Assembly (NCBI GenBank): GCA_030765065.1
Contig: CM060984.1
Location: forward strand, 99,057,488-99,121,487
Source: Deroplatys truncata
Lineage: Eukaryota; Arthropoda; Insecta; Mantodea; Mantidae
DNA length: 64,000 bases
Reading direction: 5' to 3'
The translations under genes were made by a program, and so were the position numbers. Each line of letters opens with the position of its first letter. The first letter of the stretch is position 1. The notes under the pieces are model-generated. The model saw only the letters and a program-made list of their open reading frames with translations, made no database searches and was not told the origin of the DNA. This document shows positions 24,309 to 35,481 of the stretch, piece by piece.

Positions 24309-25181
24309 TTGTATTCACATGACTTTCTCTATACAGTTTCATTTTTTATAGTTTCTACAAACTATTCTTACGCAAACTTATTTTCCTACCTACTTCATGT
24401 TAATAAATATATACATTTGCAGAAATAGTTCCACATAGGTACATTTCGTTGCAGATACAAGAGGAATAAGAGGAAACCGAATCGATATTCAGATGTTTAA
24501 AAGCGGGTTGCTATATGTGAGCCTTGAAATTCTATACTCTTTCCATGACATTGCGAGAAACAGCCGAATAGCGACACCACTTTAAAAATGACAAAATTAT
24601 TGATAAATTCAAACCAATAAAAACAGAATCTCGTAAATGGTTGATGCTACAAAAGTTTTGGAGATAAATTGTGCGTTCTAAAAAGGTCGGCATTTTTTGC
24701 GTGGTAACTCCTTGTCTATTTCTAATGGTTTAACCATTATACAAAAATATACTAAATTCCTCCGAATAAAAGGACTTCACAACCTATTTCCAAAAAATTC
24801 AAGATGTAGATGCTATTTTTCATATAATATCTTAAATATATGGTATTCTAATCAAAATTGTTAGATCCATTTATGAGAAAATAAAAGAAATCTAAAAACT
24901 GTGCATGCAATTGATAGTTTGGTGTGAGGGATTTGCTCGAAAATCTTCCTGTCATAACTTTGTAATATCTTGAACGTAAATACCAAGTTTGGAATTTATC
25001 GAAGATTTCGTTTTTGAGTTTTGCCATTCACAGACACACACACACACGGATAGACACCTTTTTTCTACAAAATGCTTTTTTGGATTCAGGGGGCCACAAA
25101 ATATGTATTTCGAGTGAAATCTCGATATCGAATTTTTGTGGAATGCAGTACCTTCTTCATCTACTAGAAGGTATTGAAAGT
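24309..25181 (+). mobile_element. Family A repeat, old, near full length
   Basis: Sense copy starting GTATTCACATGACTTTCTCT and ending ACTAGAAGGTATTGAAAGT. It is well diverged but collinear throughout. Confidence 0.7.
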
Positions 25182-25184
25182 ATG

Positions 25185-25290
25185 AACAAATGCGTATATT
25201 TATATAAATACATTTTATATACACACATCCTTATCATCTGCACGGCTCCGCAGAGCGTACTTGCTGTTATAATACACAGAATAATACGCT
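25185..25290 (+). repeat. Short interspersed repeat, copy 2 (also at 2395)
   Basis: Shares GTATATTTATATAAATACAT, ATCCTTATC, CACGGCTCCGCAGAG and TTGCTGTTATAATACACA with 2395-2500. Confidence 0.5.
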
Positions 25291-25301
25291 AAGTAAAAAA
25301 A

Positions 25302-25998
25302 TCTGATGTGTTACACTCACATGACTTTCTCTACTCTTGTACAAACTATTTTTACAAACGCTTATTCCCCATATGCTTCATGTTAATCGAGATATCGAGA
25401 TGTCAATCTTATTGCTAATTTTCTTGTAGATGCAGGGAGAACATGGTAGGTTTTAAGCGATAGTCAAATCTTTTAAGCGCTGGTTGCTATGTGGCGCATT
25501 CCATTCTCTTTGCATGTCCAGGACATGAAAAAAATGAATAACGAATTTGAGAAAAAGTATAAATATTGGAAAATTTATGGGAATAACAAGCAATATATCG
25601 AAAATGGTTCACTCAACAACAAAATGTATATGACATAAATTATGTATTTTAACGCGATCTACATTTTTTGTGTAGTAAACTTTTGTCTGTGAGAAAATGT
25701 AGATTTTCGAAAAATGTTCCATGTAAAGGGTAATCTGGGATGGGGGATTTTCTTGATAACCTTCGCGTCGCATCTCTGGAAGATACTGAACCTAATACCA
25801 AGTTTGGTATTTATCCGACTGTTCGTTTCTGAGTTATGCTGTTCACAGACACACAGACACACACACGGACATGTTTCTGAAAATGCTTTTTTTTGGATTC
25901 AGGGGTCTCAAAACATGTATTTCCGGTGAAATCTCCGTATCGAATTTTTGGGTGCAATACAATACTTCCCCTACTTACTATACGTAGTAGAGAAAGTA
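25302..25998 (+). mobile_element. Family A repeat, young, internal deletion (697 bp)
   Basis: TCTGATGTGTTACACTCAC to GTAGTAGAGAAAGT. About 180 bp are missing at CTTTTGTCTGTGAGAAAATG (25679-25698), joining the GTCTATCTC position to the GAGAAAAT position. Confidence 0.8.
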
Positions 25999-26002
25999 AA
26001 AA

Positions 26003-26767
26003 AAAAGACAAAAAATCGAAGGAAAAGAAAAACGAGTACCGCCACAAGAAAACAACATACACGAAAAATGTGAGCCAAACATATTCATTTAAACAACGGT
26101 GAACCGTATTGTGATGCATTATTATGCCTTATGAAGAAAGTAATAAGCGATAATGGTTAGATAAAGCCAGGGCGATGAATCTCATCAGACTTTTCTTCTA
26201 GGTATTCTTCATTTCTTCTCCATTCTAAATATACTCGTTGTCATTGTCTCATCTGTGTGGAAAATGTTTGAGAATTAGTTTACTCCTATTCCTGCACGTG
26301 ATCACTCTGTTTTTCCAAGAGTCTGAAACTACTTCTCTTCTCGAAGAATTACAGTCCCCAGTTCAATTGGATTTACCTCCGGTAATAAGGTAGCAGACGA
26401 ATTGCTGAATGTGCAGCGCTTGCAAGTGTTCTGTCAATATAGTTGCCCCCTTCATCAAACGCCATATTCCCAACTTTTTTAATAATTGGCTTTTGTACAT
26501 CGACTACAGTTCTTGATCTCGTTTTTTCTGATGTAGGTAATCCTGTTTGCTACTGCAGTTTGCCTTTACAAATCTGTGATCCTATTACACTACCTTTAAT
26601 TCTAAACCAGGTGCTTAAATATTCACTATAACTGTATGATGGTAAAGACATTAGTGTTGTTTGTTTCATACTATCCGGGATTTCATGTTTTTCCGTCTTC
26701 AACCAGTACGTAAATTCAACTTTTCCGTTCAGTTACTTTCTGTAGTCCAACATCAACATTGCAATAC
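26003..26767. other. No recognisable feature
   Basis: AT-rich, with short frames lacking motifs. It ends at the hAT target duplication. Confidence 0.4.
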
Positions 26768-26890
26768 ATATTGATTAGAGCTCGGATTTATATGCACTAT
26801 AAAGTATGATTATATGCATGCGTCTATGCACTAAAAGTCTGGTAAATATGCTCTAAAAGCTTTAAAACATGCATAAAAATAGAGTACATT

Positions 26891-27099
26891 ATTTCAACTT
26901 TCTCACATTTATCAATCTTGATGAAGTAGTCGAATTGTAAACTTACTCTTAAACTCAGTCATTAACAAAATTAATATTTATTACCGTCTCCCTCTCCCTC
27001 TCTCTCCCCCTCCCTCTTTTTTCAATCTATTTTAGCATAAAAAATAAGAAACATTATTTCAACTTTCTCACTTATTAATCTTGATGAAGTAATCAAATT
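26891..27099 (+). repeat. Internal tandem repeat of hAT element, about 160-bp unit
   Basis: ATTATTTCAACTTTCTCAC followed by ATCTTGATGAAGTA begins near 26891 and again near 27052. The second unit is split by the solo LTR and resumes at 28052 (TTAACAAAATTAATATTTATT, AATCTATTTTAGCAT) to about 28140. Confidence 0.75.
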
Positions 27100-28051
27100 T
27101 GAAGGAGTTGTTTTCTTTTATGTTGTTTGCAACACGCTTTGGGCGTCAATTTGAAGTAGGTTGTATTGAAGGAGTTGTATTATAGTTCTTATGTTGGGGA
27201 GCCGAACTTGAAGTTGGTTGCAACCGCACGTATAATAAACATTTTCCTGTAGTCTTTGCCCCAATTTTTAAAAATATTAAGTTTGTAATTTGACTGTTTC
27301 TTTAAGTATTAAATATTTATGTTTGCTTCGGTTGCGTCAGTATTTTTGTTAGAGACATGGATGTCATAGCAGGGCGTGGTGCGACTGAAGAATGTAGGCT
27401 TACACAGATTTTAAGTTTTTATTCACTCCATTTATTAATGCTTGACACGATTTAAATGATACTTCACTGATATAGAGAGAGAGAGAGCTGTGAGATGTTT
27501 TTTATTAAACACTTGCACTTTTTAATACGTAAACAATTTTCGTCTCACACGAATACGTATTATACTTCTCGAGGACGTGTCTCGCGTCCGGTTAGGAACA
27601 CTGTTTGCAGGCAACTGAATTGATTTCAACCGTCTAAACTTGTAAATTTCTGTATTTCAAGTCTCTGATTGGCTATTCCTAATCCAATAGAATACCTTTA
27701 TTTAACTAAAGCTTTTTCTGGTTGTTGATTGGCTATTTTTAAACTGTCTCAAAATTTACATAATTGTTGCTCCAATAATGACTAGTAGCATTTAAACTTT
27801 AAAATTCATTATTGCCTCAAGATTACCTCATTGTTAGCAACTTTTAACCTATTATTCTCACAGCTCCTACATTATTAAATTACCTAATACATTCACATAA
27901 CATTATTGAACAATAATATAAGCATATAAAATGACTGTTACATATATTTTACAAATTATTACATATACATATTGCTTTAAGGCGGGATGTTATTGAATTT
28001 ACATATTATATAATTAGACTGAAATTATTTAAGTGTTAAAATACTGTCTCA
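27100..28051 (-). mobile_element. Solo LTR (952 bp) inserted in the hAT element
   Basis: The ends are TG (27100) and CA (28051), the LTR rule. The flanks are AATT at 27096-27099 and 28052-28055, a 4-bp target duplication, and joining them restores the hAT internal repeat. It is homologous, in inverted orientation, to the LTR at 33841-34799. Primer-binding-site-like units (GGGCGTCAATTTGAAG, GGGGAGCCGAACTTGAAG) lie near the left end, placing the U5 side there and the element on minus. No internal region remains, so it arose by LTR-LTR recombination. CpG decay and indels make it older than the LTRs at 37-42 kb. Confidence 0.85.
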
Positions 28052-28153
28052 AATTGTAAATTTATTGTTAAACTGAGGCATTAACAAAATTAATATTTAT
28101 TAGTTTCTCTCTCAATCTATTTTAGCATTGGTTGTTTTTATTGAAATAAACAG

Positions 28154-29988
28154 TTAAATATTTTTCACAGTTTTTGGAAGAAATGATTTCCTTCTGTCAC
28201 TTAAAACGTTTTTATATGAATAGAAAGATCTCTCTACTTCACACGAAGTGACGGGGCAATACCAAAAAGAGGCTTTGTCACTTACAGAATAAACATTAAG
28301 TTATTTTTCAGACTCTCCTTGTAGCACCTTATTCACAATCCGAAGAAACATTAAACCTGGATTCCTTGCTTCAATTTTCTCAATTTTGGTACGAAGACAC
28401 TTTCCTATTTCTCCTTATATGTCTCCGGTGACAGCTGTTTCGTATACCTGCAGGGCAGAAGATAGAGGCATTCCTTTTTCTTCCAAATGTGTGATTGCGG
28501 CTGGGAGTTTTTAAAGTAGGTCTTAATAAACACTAATTTAGTCTGCAGATTCTTCTCATTGCAAGCACTAACTGCAACAGGGATACTTGCTGCTTCAGTT
28601 TTGTCCATCATGTCGAACACCTTTTTCACATGTTCCAAATGATCACTTAATATAGAGATGCTTCAATCCAAGTTCCCCATCTCGTGAGGATTGCTGTGGG
28701 GGTAAAAGAGTTGTTGCATCACATTAGTAAATAATTTGACTCTTGATTGCGCCTTCACAAACACTTTTTTCACAGAGGAAATTAAGGCATTTACCTCTGG
28801 AAATTCGCTCTGCCAACCGGTGAAGAGCATGTGCCAACAAGTCATATGAACTGCCTTAGGATAAAATATCTGCAAAGCTTTAACAGCCTTAAGCACGTAT
28901 GCTGCTACATCCTTTAATAACACCAAAAGTGATAGGCCACAGAACATGCAATGCACCACGAACAACCTTAGCAATCTTGGAATGATTTGTTACTCCCAAT
29001 ACCCTGGAGACAATGAGATGGGGTGCTCCTAGTTCAGATTCCGTCATTTTTCCTACGACGACGTTGGCAATAAATCTCTCACATGGTCGGTTGTTTCATC
29101 TATAGGTAACCAGAAGTTTGAGTCGCCGATATCGTCTCTTATTTAGTTTACCCGAAAATAATTATTTTATTGAAAATTAGTGAAGACCCATCTTGTAATT
29201 TGGGGTCTCACTTTTGGGGGTAACAAGTTTAAAAAAAATGTATAAAAATGTGTTTCTTGCTCATAAACTAAACTAAATCAAACTCCGTGGCACTATAGGC
29301 CATACATAATTTCGATTCTATTTGAAACTATTATTGTGTAATACGTTTAAAAGTTTTAAATAAATTATTGAAAAGTTTTTATAAAGCTCAAAATATTGGG
29401 GAAGAGTTTTTAGGGTAGTTGATACACAAAATAACTTCATTAAATACATTTTTAAACTTACCTCTTCATAAACCTTGCCAAGGTAATTTTTGCTTATTGT
29501 TGATTCATTAGGAACTTTTCGTTGGGAATATTTTTCCAGGAAAGTTCAAAACTCTATATTATTTAACTTATGCAAAGGGATGTTAGCTGAAACTAATGTT
29601 TTGCAGATATCTTTAGAAAAATCATCATTGCCATCATTTCTACTTTTTCTTGCGGAAAATGCTGCTGGTAAGGTTGTTTGGATCTTGGGGACAGTTTTAT
29701 TAGCAGCATTTCTATGAGTAGCTATTTGTACATGTTGCGTAATCTGGAATTTGTCAGAGGGCACCTATAACAATAGTATAAAAATAATGTAGGTTTATTT
29801 TAGTTAAATAAAAAGATCAATCCTAACTCGAACTTCGCATTGACTTTTAAAATATTCTGAAAACACAAAAATAAAGCTTATTGTTTTTCACACACTTGGC
29901 ACAGTACTATATTTCCATCTGCTAGAGTAGGATTTCCATAAGTCCACTGTCGAAGCAAAGACGCTTTACTGCTCTTCTCCTTCGGCAT
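28154..29988 (-). pseudogene. hAT transposase gene, frameshifted and with stops
   Basis: The start at 29988 gives MPKEKSSKASLLRQW and a CQVC pair of a BED-like zinc finger near 29905. An apparent intron ending TTATAG precedes VPSDKFQITQHVQIATH (29764), which would supply the histidines. A coding block ends at VYEE followed by a consensus donor GTAAGT near 29460. Further down come NFWLPIDETTD (about 29130), RFIANVVVGKMTE, a frameshift, then KDVAAYVLKAVKALQ (28940), TCWHMLFTGW and ALISSVKKVFVKAQSR. The C-terminal dimerisation block (CEVERSFYSYKNVLSDRR, about 28240-28190) ends at a stop at 28154. In the family this enzyme cuts and pastes DNA as a dimer. At least two frameshifts and one in-frame stop inactivate it. 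Exon limits are inferred. Confidence 0.8.
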
Positions 29989-30643
29989 TCTAATATTCTG
30001 TCTCCTGCTGTTCACACTTCAGAAATTACGAGTAACAGCACACCAGTTACAAATTAAAAAGTTAACTGAGAATGGCACTTTTTAATTCTTGGAAATGTTA
30101 TCGTTGCGGCAGACGGCTTCGTTTGTAACGTTAATACAGACCGTATCTGGTATTGCGGCCGCATGGAACTTCTGTTGAGCGGCATATTTTTTTATACTAT
30201 ATCAGGAACCGCTGATAGCTATGTTCTCATTTTTCGGTGCCCTTTGATGGATTTAGAAACATGGTAGCTAACAGTCCTTCTACACAAATAGTGCAATAAA
30301 AAAGAGATTTTCTCGGATCTTCCTCTTCTTAAAATATCGTGGTTGAAATATTTGTATTTCAAGAATCATTGCTGGAAAAGTAAAATATATGCATAAATAT
30401 ACACAAATTATTTAAGTATATAAATATGCATTTTTATGCACTATAACACTTGCGTAATAAACTCCTTACCACATGGAATAAATTTATTCCTTACATATTT
30501 AACTAACAAAGAACACAATATGCAAAACCCCGAGCTCTAATAGTGATAAATGCCAGAATAACTGTTCATAAGCATTTTTCTCGTATTGCATTATTTACGA
30601 TTCTATATTAATTTTTACATTTGAATAAATCATCGTAATTGAT

Positions 30644-30864
30644 TTATTTGCAGAGATATTTCCCTTCATAATACTACTAAACTTTTGTAGTTCCATACTC
30701 AATAATACGCTGAAATAGTTGATACTAGCTCCGACAACGGCGCCACTGCACGACAAGCTCCAAGGTTACCAACATGTATTACATCAACTCTTTTCAACTA
30801 CAATGAGCATTTGAAACATATGACTGCGTCCATGTCCAACATAATATGCAGTACAACATTTAAC
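30644..30864 (+). repeat. Perfect 221-bp direct repeat, left copy
   Basis: From TTATTTGCAGAGATATTTCC to ACATTTAAC, identical base for base to 31387-31607 by eye. It lacks TG...CA ends and coding potential. Confidence 0.9.
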
Positions 30865-31028
30865 CAACATATAAAGTATTTCGACATAGTGTGAAACAAA
30901 ATATCGTACGTAACTGCAGAAAAGTGCTTTTAGGATTCGTTTGGATATTCCGATCTTACTTGTCCTGAAGAAGCTCACTTTCCTATACAGTTACAAATAA
31001 CTATTTCGAAATTTTGGATGACTTATTT

Positions 31029-31125
31029 TACTTTCTCTACTGTATGTATAATGTGGAGGAAACATCACATTCGGCACAAAAAAAATGATATTGAGATGTC
31101 AAGAGAAGTGTAGATTTTAAGCATC
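31029..31125 (-). mobile_element. Family A 3'-end fragment, degenerate
   Basis: Antisense ACTTTCTCTACTGTATGTAT, then CACATTCGGCACAAAAAAAA. The interior of the same copy seems to resume at about 31620, beyond the SINE and the duplicated block. Confidence 0.5.
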
Positions 31126-31140
31126 TTTGGTTAACAAGTC

Positions 31141-31386
31141 GTCCTCCGTGGTGTAGTGGTTACCATGCTAGCCTCTAGTTCCCGAGGTCGCGGGTTCAAA
31201 CCTTGCGGAGGGCGATGGATTTGTTTTCGGGCGTAAAAATCCTTAGCATGACTTCCTTCGGAAAGCAAGTCAAGCCGTAGATTTATGGCACGTGAAAGAA
31301 CCTCAAGCCTGAAAAAGAGGTCTCTGAGCAAAATTACCGGTATTTCTCGCCCAATAACTGGGCGCTAAGGACCACAGCAGTTAAAG
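31141..31386 (+). mobile_element. tRNA-derived SINE with intact tRNA-like head
   Basis: The head spans 31142-31213. TCCTCCG pairs with CGGAGGG like an acceptor stem, with box A TGGTGTAGTGGTTA (31149-31162) and box B GGGTTCAAACC (31192-31202). A body with CCTTAGCATGACTTCCTTC and GGCACGTGAAAGAACC follows. The attached body and its end at the duplicated block argue for a SINE rather than a tRNA gene. Confidence 0.7.
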
Positions 31387-31607
31387 TTATTTGCAGAGAT
31401 ATTTCCCTTCATAATACTACTAAACTTTTGTAGTTCCATACTCAATAATACGCTGAAATAGTTGATACTAGCTCCGACAACGGCGCCACTGCACGACAAG
31501 CTCCAAGGTTACCAACATGTATTACATCAACTCTTTTCAACTACAATGAGCATTTGAAACATATGACTGCGTCCATGTCCAACATAATATGCAGTACAAC
31601 ATTTAAC
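31387..31607 (+). repeat. Perfect 221-bp direct repeat, right copy
   Basis: Identical to 30644-30864, and starts directly at the SINE 3' end. The arrangement equals a partial tandem duplication of a 743-bp unit (30644-31386). Confidence 0.9.
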
Positions 31608-31619
31608 ATAAATAATATC

Positions 31620-31810
31620 CAATTTAATTTTATTAACAAAAATAAAAGTATTTTTATAAATTGTTGTATGTGTATCTGAGTGTCTGTAGGCAACCTAATT
31701 TAAAAAAGAAAAACAGAGTAAATATCAAAATGCATACTTAATTCAGGTATGCTTTGATGATGCAAGACGGTATTAAAGTTATGAAGGAAAGTACTTGTTA
31801 CTCTATAAAC
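31620..31810 (-). mobile_element. Degenerate family A interior
   Basis: GTGTATCTGAGTGTCTGTAG, then a degenerate AACAGCATAACTC-like stretch and GATGCAAGACGG, collinear with the antisense consensus after the TG block. Confidence 0.4.
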
Positions 31811-31839
31811 ACTACAAACGAATAACAAAGAGAAGTGTT

Positions 31840-32066
31840 TGTAGCGGGAAATCGATGATCCTTGGATTGTTGTTGCCTGTTGCAGTGTTCTTCTTCCTCG
31901 GCTATTGGTACTCGCCGGTTGTTGAGTATTCCGTTCCTAGCTTTATCTAATTATTAACTCTCAGGTTCTAGTGGGCGAGGCAAGTTAAAAATACACTGCG
32001 AGTTTCCCTTAATCAATGAAGTTTATTTCACACTTTGAATAGTTATGCGCGGCTAGCTTTTCCCAT

Positions 32067-32111
<45 letters not shown>

Positions 32112-32495
32112 CCCACCACTTTAAGTTAGTCAGGAGCCTAGCTATATTCACACGCACCCCCAACCTTGTGCACCCACGTGCATCTGTAGCACCTCGTGTC
32201 GACGTGACTTCCCGATGAGTTAAAATCAGAATAAGAGCTGGCTCTGAGGCTTTGTCTGCCCTTACATACGGGAGCCTAGTCACGCTCACCTCTGCGTTTG
32301 AAAATGTAACGACGTTTCCTATTGGCCCTCAGGCCGCGTTACCCTGACATGTATGACAATAAAGTGGCTTCAGATCCGTGCGCTTGGGCGCCATCATGTA
32401 GCGTTGTACCGCTCGGTGACAGGTACGGTCTTTATGATTTCTTGGAATTCTGCTAGCTCGCCCGTGTCTTACAATCAGTTCTGTACAAATGTTAG
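31840..32495. other. CpG-richer block, possible decayed solo LTR
   Basis: A 656-bp block clearly richer in G+C and CpG than its surroundings, flanked by GTGTT on both sides (31835-31839 and 32496-32500). It starts TGTAGCGGG but ends GTTAG, so the LTR end rule is not met. It contains AATAAA on minus near 32026 and an (ATA)n run. It could alternatively be a promoter-proximal unique region. Confidence 0.3.
32066..32110. repeat. (ATA)n trinucleotide microsatellite
   Basis: About 14 uninterrupted units. Confidence 0.95.
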
Positions 32496-32577
32496 GTGTT
32501 GAATATTTTAACATGTTAGTGAATTAAATTATTATTGTACAATTGTTATATGTATGGCTCCCCTTTCCTATGTACAA

Positions 32578-32579
<2 letters not shown>

Positions 32580-32641
<62 letters not shown>
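32580..32641. repeat. (CT)n(AT)n compound microsatellite
   Basis: About 14 CT units followed by about 14 AT units. Confidence 0.95.
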
Positions 32642-32644
<3 letters not shown>

Positions 32645-32645
<1 letters not shown>

Positions 32646-33836
32646 CCCCTTTCATTTTGAATGACGCAGAAATTAGGTGAAGCAACAGTTTAAAATATAC
32701 AGACAGAAGTGGAAACGGAAGAGGCACAGTGACTCACAGTGAACCCGAGATTCATGATGCTGAGTACGGAATAAGCGTTTGTTTGTGAAATACTGTTCAA
32801 GATATACGCCCAGTAAATACCACTCGTGGCTTTAGCTTGTAGATAATTTCTCTTGCCCTATATTATATTCTCGGGCTTATGAAATTTTCAACGGGATGAT
32901 AATAAATAATTTAATCGATTTGCTCTAAAACAACACATGTCCGGTTTTCGATTTGGTTGTCACTAGCTTGTTCCTTAATGTCGATCTACGTGTTTCTGTA
33001 GTAAGTACACGTGTTAAAACTATTGCTATGGTGATATTGGAGAACATTCAGTGTTTTGAGAACTCGCACGTGTCACTGACATGTGTAGTTTGTCTTTGAA
33101 ACATGAAATGCGCGTGAATTCAACCAGATGATGTTTCATTTGTTTTGAACTTCATAATGAACTACAGTAAAGCACCTTCATGTTTTTATGGTACTTGCAC
33201 AGGAAAAAAACATTATCTTTAGCTTTGATAAATACAGGTAGATTTGAACCAATGAGCTAGGGCACTTATTTTTCTAATGATAGACATTGTTCTATTATGC
33301 AAAGAGTCACAAAACGCCATGATAGGGTGCATGTTCCAAAACAAATATAGAAATGATCATCTCTTCGAGTAAGGAACGAAAATATATTGTTAAATGGTTG
33401 AACCTTCCAATATAAAATATTTTACGTCTTGGTGGTCTCATTATTTGAGAAAACGTCGTGTCATTTGAATCCAGCAGTCGAGGAGAACCAAGTGATCAAA
33501 AACAGTCGTTTCAGATTTCTACTTTCACACACCTCAAATATTCTGCTCATGTAGTGATCAGTGTTATTGCTAGTGCTTGTGTAGATGACTTAGTGAAACA
33601 TACATTTAAGCTTGGAGTTAAATATCCAAATTAAATAAGACTTACAGAAGCAAAGATGCCTATAAACCACAAGATAAATTATACTAAAAACATCTTGTGT
33701 TACATTCCAGAGGAATATATTGAGTTTTTTATGATATCACTAACTACCCTGTTACCCAATATGATGTAAATGCTTAAAATGATGGACAAGGTGAGACTAA
33801 ACACAGCACAATAAGCATTTAAAAGTCTTATATTGC
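32645..33836. other. No recognisable gene or element
   Basis: AT-rich, no frame above 60 codons, no repeat shared within the window. Confidence 0.45.
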
Positions 33837-33840
33837 AGTA

Positions 33841-34799
33841 TGAGGCAGTATTTTTAACACTTAAATGATTTCAATAAAGTTATATAATATAAAGTATAGT
33901 AACAGTCCGCCTTAAAGCAATATGTGTATGTAACAATATATAAAAAGTGTATATTTCAGTCATGATATATGTTTATATTATTGCGTACATGTGTAATAAT
34001 GGTATGTGAATGTATTACGTAATTTAATAATGTAGGAGCTGTGAGAATAATAGGTTAAAAGTTGCTAACAATGAGGTAACCTTGAGGCAATAATGAATTT
34101 GAAAGTTTAATAATGCTACTTGTGATTCTTGGAAGCAATAATGTAATTTTTGTGACAGTTTATAAAATAGCCAATCCATAACCAGAAAAAGCTTTAGTTA
34201 AATGAAGGTATTCTATTGGACTAGGATTAGCCAATCAGAAACTAAAATGGAGCAAAATTTACAAATTCAGAAGTCCGTTGCTTATAGACAGCGTTTCTAA
34301 CCGGACGCGAGATGTGTCCCCGAGAAGTTTAATACGTATTCAGTGTGAGAGGAAAATAGTTACGCGTTAAAAAGTGCAAGTAATTAATAAAAAAATCTCA
34401 CAGCTCTCTTTCTCTATAATATATATCAGTGAAGTGTTATTTAAATCGTACTAAGCATTAATAAAAGGAGTGAAGTAAAATTATAATCTGTGTAAGCCTA
34501 CATTCTTCAGTCGCACCACTCCCTCCTAAGGCATTCATGTCTCTAAAAAAATATAAATACTGACGCAGCCGAGGCAAACATAAATATATAATATTTAAAG
34601 AAACAGTCAAAATTACAAGGTTAATATTTTTAAACTTGGCGCAAAGGCCACCGGAAAATACATTTGGGGCGAAGGCTACCGGAAACTTTTTACCATACGT
34701 GCGGTTGCAACTACTTCAAGTTCGGCTCCCCAACAGTCGAAATATAATACATCTTCTTAAAACTGGCTTTCCATACGTAGCAGCAACAAACCTTCTTCA
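33841..34799 (+). mobile_element. Solo LTR (959 bp), same family as 27100-28051
   Basis: It starts TGAGGCAGTATTTTTAAC and ends CTTCTTCA, flanked by AGTA at 33837-33840 and 34800-34803, a 4-bp target duplication. It is collinear with the reverse complement of 27100-28051 over its whole length. Primer-binding-site-like units (ACTTGGCGCAAAGGCCACC near 34637, TTCGGCTCCCCAACAG near 34722, ACTGGCTTTCCATACG near 34760) lie at its right, U5, end. Confidence 0.88.
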
Positions 34800-34803
34800 A
34801 GTA

Positions 34804-35195
34804 TTAATTTAATTTTCAAAACTGCGCATATCAGCAGCACAAAAAGGTTATTAATTTTGCTATGACAGCTCATTAGAACAGTATTATTATATAATGTAAA
34901 TTTCCTAAACATTTTCTAAGTATTTACAACACATGTAATGCGTATTTAATTTCAAATAGCTTTTAATGAGATTTTTCCCGTTTATCTTAAAACTTCTAAT
35001 TGTTGGCATGCTGTTTTAGAAAAATCGTATCAGTTGTATTATCACCGAAAATTCTAAAATAAAAGCAGATTTTTTCATCATATTGTAATAAACTTATTTC
35101 CCACCTGGAAGTATAAAATTGGTGAATCTGAACTGTTAAAAATGCAACTAAATATATGAATATTTTTATAGCTACTATAAACTGCAAGTGCAAGG
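34804..35195. other. No recognisable feature
   Basis: AT-rich spacer with a motif-less 65-codon minus frame. Confidence 0.4.
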
Positions 35196-35300
35196 AGGAT
35201 AGTGGAAATCGAATCTACAGTCAGATGCTTAAAAACTGTTCGCTAGACGCTCTTACAATGAAATCGCGAGAAACAGCTGAATAGCGACAGAACTATAAAC
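35196..35300 (+). mobile_element. Family A fragment, old
   Basis: Sense interior: GCAAGGAGGATAGTGG, CAGTCAGATGCTTAAAAAC, CGAGAAACAGCTGAATAGCG, matching the interior of the copy at 24309. Confidence 0.5.
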
Positions 35301-35307
35301 ATATAAT

Positions 35308-35481
35308 GCGTTACATTAACATTACTTTCTCTACTCACTCTTCTATAAGCTATTCCTACAAATACTTATTTTTCTGTCTACTTCTTGTTAATCGAGATAC
35401 GCTTTCATTACATATTTACGTATTCGTTGTAATTATAAGAAGGATATGGTAGGCTAAAGCGATAGTCGGATATTTAAAAAA
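35308..35481 (+). mobile_element. Family A old copy, 5' part, interrupted
   Basis: Sense, with ATTACTTTCTCTACTCACTC near 35322. It is cut at GGATATTTAAAAAA by a young copy and resumes at 36314. Confidence 0.65.

Larger units (their letters stand above)
26776..30539 (-). mobile_element. hAT-superfamily DNA transposon, complete end to end, decayed
   Basis: Terminal inverted repeats begin TAGAGCTCGG at both ends (26776 on plus, 30539 on minus), a typical hAT-type terminus. The flanking 8-mers are ATATTGAT (26768-26775) and ATAGTGAT (30540-30547), an 8-bp target duplication with one mismatch, the hAT hallmark. Both subterminal regions are rich in TATGCA-type motifs, likely former transposase-binding sites. 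The element is 3764 bp including a 956-bp solo-LTR insertion, so about 2.8 kb originally. The transposase lies on the minus strand and is broken, so the copy is immobile. Confidence 0.88.

Noticed and set aside
31142-31213. Functional tRNA gene
   Set aside because: Box A, box B and the acceptor stem look good, but a SINE body continues directly from it and the anticodon arm is poor.
27100-34799. Two LTRs as the ends of one element
   Set aside because: They are inverted relative to each other and each has its own target duplication.
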